DNA from: Chondrilla cf. caribensis
Taxonomy: Eukaryota > Porifera > Demospongiae > Chondrillida > Chondrillidae
Length of the DNA stretch: 64,000 nt
Assembly: GCA_964020155.1 (NCBI GenBank)
Contig: OZ026547.1
Span: forward strand, 6,013,009-6,077,008
Direction: 5' to 3'
Part shown: positions 56,811 to 64,000 of the stretch, piece after piece
Layout of the letters: each line of letters starts with the position of its first letter
Numbering within the stretch: position 1 is the stretch's first letter
Program-made: the position numbers and the translations under genes
The notes under the pieces: generated by a model
Told to the model about the DNA's origin: nothing
What the model saw: only the letters and a program-made list of their open reading frames with translations
Databases searched by the model: none

Positions 56811-57672
56811 AGCTAAGTGCAAATATTGGATAGTTCATAAATGTCACTTAGGACATCGGTCCGTGTGTAGAGGTGGTCTTGATAATGTATTCCATGTAGT
56901 TTAGGCAGATTTTGATGCACCACCACTAAGCTTGTAATTGTGCCGTGTACAGAGGTTTGCATGCCATGTAGCAGTATCAGAATGATCATTATTACTCTGG
57001 TTTACCCGCTTAGCCAAGCTTGGCTATATTTTTCAAAGGTATAACTGCAAATATACAAACTAAGTTATATTGCAGCTGGATTTGCTTTGTAGTAGGTGCA
57101 AACTGTAAGAGTTCCTCTATAGATAGATGTGGCACAGCCTGTATGGTTGAAGTGAAACTAGACTAAGTATGGATCCGAATGAGTTGCTGAATTTGATCTT
57201 GAACATGCATTGTTGTTTTTCTATCATGTTTCCATAAATGACTTATTATAATAGAAATTATACATTTAAGCATGTATCTGGACTAAATGTTCACTGTAGA
57301 AACAGTGCATGGCGGGGTATACCAAAATTGAATTTAATGATTTATGATGATGAGTTAAGTCTTTTCTGAAAAAATGGTCATCATTAACAGAGACAGAATT
57401 TATTTGGAATGCTATCTCGTATGAAGAAGTGTGGTCAATACATGTTCAAACCTACTGTAGCTAATTATATAATATTATTATATTGTACATAATTTATTGC
57501 TATAATTGCAATTGTATAATATCATTATTTAGCTATATAGCCTCCATAATATAAGCGGAATAATGTAATATCCATATTTATTATAAAATATATCCAATGA
57601 ATACACATGGTTAGTAATCACTCAAATATACAACAAATGATCATGAGCAGAAATACTGTGTGAGTTGCGAGG

Positions 57673-57900
57673 GTGGCAGTCTGCAATATACAAAATATTA
57701 TTGTACTGTTCACAGGTTGCTCAGGATGCTTGTTGCAGTGGTCATTGGATGAGGAGCAACCTATATATCATGACAGTTTCTTGAGCCCTACACAATGGGA
57801 GGAAGACAGTGAAGACATCAACACATGTACAGATGATCACTGCTGTATGAAGAGATGCACTGACTTCTTTTAACCCTTCAAAATCTGTGGAGGATACTAA
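57673..57900 (+). pseudogene. Cys-rich peptide paralogue with premature stop
   Basis: Aligns with 49969-50202: CSGCLLQWSLDEEQPIYHDS, WEEDSEDINT, CTDDHCCMKRCTDFF, then TAA at 57871-57873 where the other copy has FTPF. The following bases still read PFKICGGY after the stop, so the last Cys is lost by a point change. A 6-bp deletion near 57733 shortens the N-terminal part. Good acceptor TTCACAG/G precedes it. Confidence 0.5.
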
Positions 57901-58228
57901 TTTTAATGACAAGTTTAATGACAAGGGCAGCAGCAATGTCTTGTGGACCGAATAATACATACATGTAACAAACTAAGAGTAAAACTTACAATCAATGTAC
58001 AAAATCATATAAGGCATGTAAACTAAATAAACTTAAAAGTCTATAATTATTATATTATACAAAATGCTGTACATACACACATTGTGATACATAGAATGTA
58101 GAATCATTTGAAATAGATGGTCTATAAAATAAGGACATTGCTCCCTTTGAGCACTTCACAGCAAAATGGAATATAAACATCAAACATGAAATCACAAAGG
58201 TACACCATGCACACTGACAGAATACATA

Positions 58229-58424
58229 CCGTATAGCGGGAAATTTTCACGAGACCGACTTTTCGCAGATGGCTCCAAAAATGAAAATTCATGGATCCTG
58301 GCCACAGTCATGCGATAGAACAGAGAGAAAGCCTAATCCTAATTCGCAGATTTTATTTTCACAGATGTTAGGCCAACCACTAAATCCGTGAAAATTTTGT
58401 CCCACGAAAATTTCCCACTACGTA
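58229..58424. mobile_element. MITE with CGTATAGCGGGAAATTTTC ends
   Basis: The left end CGTATAGCGGGAAATTTTC and the right end in reverse complement CGTAGTGGGAAATTTTC form inverted repeats. About 196 bp, non-coding. The terminal ACCGTATA resembles the MITE at 23587-23915. Confidence 0.6.
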
Positions 58425-58462
58425 TACCATACTATGCTATGCATATGCCTTGTATGCAACTT

Positions 58463-58463
<1 letters not shown>

Positions 58464-58529
<66 letters not shown>
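58464..58529. repeat. (CA)n microsatellite
   Basis: CA tract; the D-E counterpart (50770-50786) is short, so it expanded after duplication. Confidence 0.95.
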
Positions 58530-58530
<1 letters not shown>

Positions 58531-58619
58531 GCACTAACACACATAAGTACGAACACACAAACATATGCATTGAATTGACAAATACACTCACAAAAATCAA
58601 TTCAATTGTTAATGGAGGT

Positions 58620-59010
58620 TTGTAAAGGCTGTTTGTTGTTTTTGTGGTTTGAATGCACGAGCATGGACTTAGTTTACAGGGGGTTAACTTTTAGTCTAAG
58701 ACCATTTTTGGACATCCCCATTGTGGCAAGATCAATTGTGGTTTGGAGAGTATTAGCTAACTCGTTGATGTCATTACCAATGAGTTATAGCAGAGGCAGA
58801 GGAAGGAATTTTAACTTGGTAGGGCCCAAAATTTGCTGCAGCATAATGTAGTCCACGATACCTCTTTTCAATTGTTATTAACAGTATTGTTTCAGAAATG
58901 ATTGAGCCTTTCACAATTCAATTACAATGCAATTTAATGTAACTACCCTATTACATGGTAGTACCATCAGCAAGGACAACAGTTGTTGAGCCAGTTAGTA
59001 CTGATGGAAT
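58620..59010 (-). pseudogene. LINE reverse-transcriptase fragment, E-F interval
   Basis: Homologous to 50870-51260 including the ANTL...DLATM region. It breaks off at 59010 (GTTAGTACTGATGGAATGATGG) where the D-E copy continues into the upstream RT motifs. Confidence 0.55.
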
Positions 59011-59014
59011 GATG

Positions 59015-59215
59015 GAAGGATGAGGCTATAAGGGTGGACATCCTTAATTTGCCTGTTGTTTCAAAGACATTTATCCGGAGTCTGAGGCATTTACATGATG
59101 TAGGACACCATCTATCAAGAGGGCAAGAAGAGGCCAGTTGTAATGTCTATGTTGACGTATTGCATGCCATATAAGTGAACTCAGTCAGTTCTATTGTTAG
59201 TTAAATGATAATATT
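59015..59215. repeat. Cluster block copy 4
   Basis: Fourth copy of 38262-38545 (GGTGGACATCCTTAATTTGC, CAAGAGGGCAAGAAGAGGCC), directly joined to the LINE fragment; the middle is deleted. Confidence 0.65.
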
Positions 59216-59545
59216 AAGCAAGTTATTACCTTAACTATATACATCCCAGCTATTGCCTCTTAATGCTACAACATTCATGCCTCATCAAATGGTAATATGT
59301 ATTAAATTATTAGCTCATTTATATGGGATTGTATAGCTAACAGAGTACACAATATATGTAATGCATTCGAACATTACCATGAAAATGGCACAATTGAACT
59401 GCAATTATTAGCATAATAATTAACATAATAATAATACAACATAATATTGAAAATATTTTTATTGTAATTATAACCTCATACCTCCTGTAACCTGTCAACT
59501 ACTCACAAAAATTAGTAATAGTAGTTTCAAAGATAAATTGGTGGT

Positions 59546-61904
59546 TTATCCCCCTACTAAAGGTATAGCAGTTGTTGTTGAAATTGCGGCAGTTGTTGGT
59601 GAAAATATAGGAGATGTTGTTGAAATTGTAGGAGGGGTTGGTGAAATTGTAGGAGGTGTTGGTGAAGTTGCAGCAAATGTTGGTGTGACTGTTTGTTCTG
59701 GACCCTTTGGCGCATAACTTCTTGGTTCTCCCTTTTCTCCCTTTGTTCCATTAATTCCCTGTGGTCCTTGCTCTCCTTTCATTCCTGGTTCACCTTTTGG
59801 TCCAACATTCCCTTGTTGTCCTGTTTCTCCTTGTTCTCCCTTTGTTCCATTAAGTCCTTGTGCTCCTGGTATTCCTGGCTCTCCCTTTTCCCCTCGCTTT
59901 CCCTTGTTACCTCTTGGACCTATCTCTCCTTTTAGTCCTTGTTCACCTTTCTGTCCAACATTCCCTGGTTGTCCTATTTCTCCTTTTTCACCTTTTGTTC
60001 CATTAACTCCTTGGGATCCTGGAGATCCTGGCAGTCCTAGTTCCCCTTTCTCACCCCGCTCCCCATGTGCCCCTGGGTCTCCCTTTTCACCCTTTGTTCC
60101 GTTTATCCCATTCAGTCCTGGTGTTCCTCTAACCCCTTTTGGTCCAGGTGGACAAGTGCAACCATCACCTTGTCGTCTAGTTCTTTCAAGGAATTCATCT
60201 GTTGAAAAAAGGGCACATATAATCCAAATTAGCAGAATGATTATGATATATGGATTTACATATACTGTATTCAGCATGGAAATTTAGTTTCTACATAGCC
60301 ATGAGACAACAGCTAGGGACAGATTCTCCTCTACGTAATGTTAATATATTTTTGATGGGATGTTATGTATCAGTTGTACTAATTCAGACATTGGTAGAGA
60401 AATTATTTGTAGGGCTTGTAAATATGTAGCAAATATTTTATGACATAAATTTTACATAAATTGCTGCCATGTCTACAAAGATTCCTGATGTGATATCCTA
60501 GATACCTTGAAGCAAGCTAGGTAACATTTGCATTTTTTATGTAGGATTTTCCGATTCTGAATGCTAACATGTATTAGGTTGATTGGTTTACTTGGTTGGT
60601 TTGTTGATTGTCAATTTAAAATTAGGCCAGAATGATAATCTCTATTTTCATTTCGTCTTCAGGTATGTTACGCTCATCTGATGGATATTATATTATAAAA
60701 ATATAGATGTGAGCAGCGCCAGTATAAATTGCAGATTACGAACACTTTGCATTCTCGAGAAAATGGCGCTAAAAGTTGGCCATTCGAAATGTCTACCAAA
60801 TGTGCCCTTTGAGGTTGCAATCACTCTTAAATCACCCCCGAAGCACATGCTTACTTTAGGCCAAGAAAGAGTTTGCAAAGGAGGCTGAAAGTTGTCTTCT
60901 ATCAGCAGCATTTGTCATTTTCGTCATTGATTTGCAGAAATGGATACGCTGGAAGAAGGAACCGATCTGCGATATATTATACTGGCGACGCTCACAGATG
61001 TAATATATTCTTTCCTATGTGCAACTGCAAATGTCAATTAACATTATAATTCACATTGAAAGAAAAATTGTTTGTTTTGAAATGCCTAAATGGCAAATTG
61101 AGTTAGGTTCGAGCCCAATGGATTCATTGTATGTAATGTCATCAGGCAAATTTCGTCTGAGCCTAAGAGAGACGTCCAAGTATTTATAGTGCGGGGGCGG
61201 CAGTCCCACAAGCTTTTTAACTCTAATTACTTATTTGACATGATCAAGTCTTGCTATAGGTGTGCAGTGTGGTATCTGCACATAGTGCACACCTACCATT
61301 ATGTATATTATGCGAAAACAATGTTGAGTAGAATTCATGCCCAGAAGGTTCTCCTAACCAAATTTCTTGACTGAAGGTTATTCTCAACTGGAAAATGGCA
61401 CCCAAGGAATTTTGGTTCAGGGGAGGCACCCCCATGAGTTATTTAACTTGATTGAATCCTTGTTTAATTAACTCATCAAGTAATTCATGCATGCATATCC
61501 AATCACCAATTCATAGGGATTTTAAACATCAGTACCGATTAATTCACCCCTCATTGGTTTACAAATGCACTTTATAATACTGACGGACTTAGAGAGACAT
61601 CATACAACGAAGTAAACCCATGCATATACTCTATGATCAACAGGAGGATATTCCTGACTAACAGGCAAGATGAGCAGGGATGTAATTGAACCTCATCAAA
61701 CTCACCTTTCACTTCAAGTTGTTCTAGTCTCTTCTCCAACTGTTCTATTATCTGGTGAAGTGACTTGATTTCTTCTTGTTGTACCATCACTTTGTTTTCA
61801 AGTTGTGAAAATTCCTTTTGCCAATCAGTGGTACCCCCCATACAGGTAGTCACCACACAGCACAAAAGAGCCACTTGAACAAAGACCTGAATGCTTGGAG
61901 CCAT
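59546..61904 (-). CDS. Cluster gene F: secreted coiled-coil/collagen-like protein, 283 aa
   Basis: Shortest member. Exons 61706-61904 and 59546-60198; donor AAAG/GTGAGT, acceptor TTCAACAG/AT. Start MAPSIQVFVQ; exon 1 is nearly identical to gene B ([20 protein letters not shown]), while exon 2 groups with C-E. Hinge FLERTRRQGDGCTCPPG, 47 Gly-X-Y triplets with four N-G-T sequons, then RSYAPKGPEQTVTP and a TISPTPPTIS-type Thr/Ser/Pro tail of about 60 residues ending IPLVGG. The hinge-distal CPGQ Cys of C-E is absent here (GPEQ). The B-like exon 1 on a C-type exon 2 suggests gene conversion or unequal crossing-over. Confidence 0.84.
60708..60996. mobile_element. MITE in gene F intron
   Basis: Inverted ends TGTGAGCAGCGCCAGTATAA (left) and TGTGAGCGTCGCCAGTATAA (right, reverse complement). 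The equivalent introns of C, D and E lack it (for example AAGTATATACAATATTATGC in D), giving an empty site. About 289 bp, non-coding. Confidence 0.75.
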
Positions 61905-61980
61905 AACTGTTACTCCAGTCTATACATATACTCAAATTTTCTCAGTGCTAGTTTGTGGTAACCACAACAGTACAGCCAGG

Positions 61981-61987
61981 TTTTATA
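61981..61987 (-). promoter_or_regulatory. TATA box of gene F
   Basis: TGTGACTATAAAACC on the minus strand, with the TGTGGTTACCACA dyad between it and the ATG. Confidence 0.65.
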
Positions 61988-62579
61988 GTCACAGATCCAT
62001 TTTAATGATATTCATTATGTGTTTTCAGGTTTGTTCAATGAATAGCTGCAATACCTGGCTAGCTATGCACATACCCACATGCCCTGTGAGTGTGGAATCC
62101 TTAGTAATTCCCAATAACATGGTGGTGTCCATAGTAATTGATTTATCAATGCATCAATGGTTGCACCACTAATGAAATTACTGTATGTTTCCCATAATTG
62201 AATTTGATACTTGTGAGGTTAGACTGAACACTTGAATAGGCACACACTTGTGTGTCCTTGACATCTCCTAGTGCTCCTGAATGTCCAGAGGTTCCTAGTG
62301 GTCCTAGTTGTGCCAGTATCTCCAACTTCCTGGTTCCTTGTCAAGAGGAGAAATATGAAGTCTTATATGACATGTGAAGATGATGATATTCTTCACAAAC
62401 AAATTGTGGCAGAATAACGAGTATTCTCTGTATTTTTGCATCATTTCACATTTCACATCCACTTAATCTGCCAAGCGCATTAATCCACCATATTCTTCAC
62501 TAACAAATTGTGGCAAAATAAAGAGTATTCTTTGTATATATGTAATGTTCATTCCCACTAATAACTGTAACAAGGAATT
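61988..62579. other. Upstream of gene F: relic exon and direct repeat
   Basis: 62250-62345 is the last, most decayed member of the second exon family (ACATCTCCTAGTGCTCCTGA, TCCAGAGGTTCCTAGTGGTC). 62386-62540 holds two direct copies of ATTCTTCAC-AAACAAATTGTGGCA-AATAA-GAGTATTC. No intact gene. Confidence 0.45.
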
Positions 62580-62620
62580 TATATATATATATATATAATA
62601 TATATATAATATATATATAT

Positions 62621-62716
<96 letters not shown>
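62580..62716. repeat. (TA)n microsatellite
   Basis: A pure TA tract, self-complementary; ORFs across it are artefacts. Confidence 0.97.
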
Positions 62717-62718
<2 letters not shown>

Positions 62719-63127
62719 CTATAAGTTGATTTATTATATATATAGTCACTTTGTGTGACTGGATTATATATTGCCTGTTCAACTTCTTTTTCCATTGCTC
62801 ACATGTTTCAAATAGCAAGTGGATTACAATGCACTACGTACGTTACAAACATGGCATTCGTTTGAAATAATTACAAATTTTTGTACCGAAGCAAAGCTCT
62901 ACAAATGCATGCAGTATCAGATTTTATGAAATATCAATATGTATATGAAGTGATTCAAGATGCTGATGTTACGTACATTTAATTATTGATTATCTCAATT
63001 CTGTATATAATATATGCTTGTATTTTCAAATATAATGTACCATTTAACATAATATAATGTGTACGCTTATAAATGTATCATATTATTAGGATTAGAGATT
63101 ATTATTGCCATTTTCTTACAACTACAG

Positions 63128-64000
63128 TCCAACCAATTTGACTGTATACTGCATGACAGATTGGAGAAAATCAAGAGAGGGTCCTTCTGAAAAGTGTACA
63201 GAGGCAAGTTATCAGATGACCGCTGTGCTATCAAGAGGCTTGGAAGTATTGAGAAATCTACAAATCGTGAAGGGCTCATTCCGAAACTAATGAAAGAATT
63301 GGATATGTGGTCCTCTCTTAATCATCCAAATATGGTTGGACTGTACGGAATATATCGCCAAAAAGATGATGATATCGGCATTCCATTGCTAATAGTGGAG
63401 CTAATGGACAGGAATCTCACTGACCAACTGCAAGCTACCTCTGACCCCACTAACAGGAATTTACTGATCCTTCTACAAACTGAAATGGCCAACTTGAACA
63501 AGTAGCCGGACTTTGGAGTACCTCCACACCCACAAGAACATGGCGTACAGCGATCTCACTGCAGAAAATATGCTGTTTAAGAAGAGTCCAACTGGGTCAT
63601 TCACATCTAAATTAATTGATTTTGGGATGAGTCGCGTACTCAATTAACGAGACAACATGAAGTCCACTGATCAACAACCTACAGCTACATGCCACCTGAG
63701 GTACATAATGTTGGTCAGCCTTCAACCAGGATGGACATGTACTCTTTTGGTGTGCTGTGTGTACATTTACTATGCCACAAGTTCCCTAAACCTCTATATG
63801 CCCTCACAGTTGATCCAGCAGGAGCTGGCATTGTTGTGAGCGAGTTTCAACAATATCATCCCTAGGAACCTGATGATAGACAGCGTCCAGAGAAAGTGAT
63901 AGGGCAGTTGAATTCCATCCAGGGAAGACTAAGTCTGAATGAGACAGGACCAGCCAGTGACACCCAGACATCAACAAACCGGTCATATCGGGGTGTACCA
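63128..64000 (+). pseudogene. Decayed protein kinase domain (TKL/RIP-like)
   Basis: The kinase subdomains are in order but broken. The Gly-rich loop region KIKRGSF is followed by an in-frame TGA (63188-63190) and then KVYRGKL. Next come CAIKRL (the VAIK lysine), a helix-C Glu (KELDMWSSLNHPNMV), and LLIVELMDRNL. That frame ends in a TAG near 63503. The catalytic loop is in another frame (EYLHTHKN, YSDLTAENML, so HRD has become YSD but Asp and Asn remain), with DFG as KLIDFGMSR, ending in TAA at 63645-63647. The APE-like YMPPEV and DMYSFGVL are in a further frame and stop at 63863-63865. EPDDRQRP, the subdomain XI Arg region, follows to the window edge. At least four disabling changes, so non-functional as read. 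A short acceptor (CTACAG) precedes it; the C-terminal end is outside the window. Confidence 0.75.

Overview
The window is metazoan nuclear DNA, most likely from a sponge (inferred, not proven). The evidence is intron-containing genes with GT-AG junctions, a folliculin-interacting protein (FNIP) homologue, a sponge-style galectin with a signal peptide, secreted short collagen-like proteins, and a heavy load of micro-, mini- and satellite DNA, MITEs and LINE/Tigger remains. No bacterial-style operon, CRISPR array, rRNA or tRNA was seen.

Layout. 1-9.7 kb: the 3' half of an FNIP gene on the + strand; 11 coding exons were joined by splice phase, and its introns are packed with (TG)n, (ACCT)n, 17-bp and 18-bp minisatellites and MITEs. 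10.2-16.7 kb: a satellite array of about 187-bp monomers, with a central block of an inverted, diverged subfamily that carries a strong palindrome in every unit. 16.7-25.2 kb: duplicated segments, a broken copy of the last FNIP exon, an intronless secreted galectin (20.3-20.8 kb), a 28-bp minisatellite and nested fold-back elements. 25.2-62 kb: a tandem cluster of six minus-strand paralogues (called A-F here). Each has a signal peptide plus coiled-coil exon and a collagen-repeat exon. Between them lie decayed collagen-like exons, small Cys-rich reading frames on the opposite strand (after D and E), LINE fragments and shared non-coding blocks. A decayed Tigger transposase lies just 3' of gene A. 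63.1-64 kb: a decayed protein kinase.

How the genes relate. The six cluster genes probably encode secreted, trimerising, N-glycosylated short collagens with a Thr/Ser/Pro-rich tail. They have near-identical promoters (a TATA box, then a TGTGG/CCACA dyad), so they are probably co-expressed and differ in triple-helix length and tail. The galectin is another secreted glycan-binding protein nearby, but a functional link to the glycosylated collagens is only speculation. FNIP (nutrient/TOR signalling with folliculin) is an unrelated housekeeping neighbour.

Limits: family names rest on motif recognition, not a database search; splice sites are read from sequence and phase; MITE classes are inferred from terminal inverted repeats.
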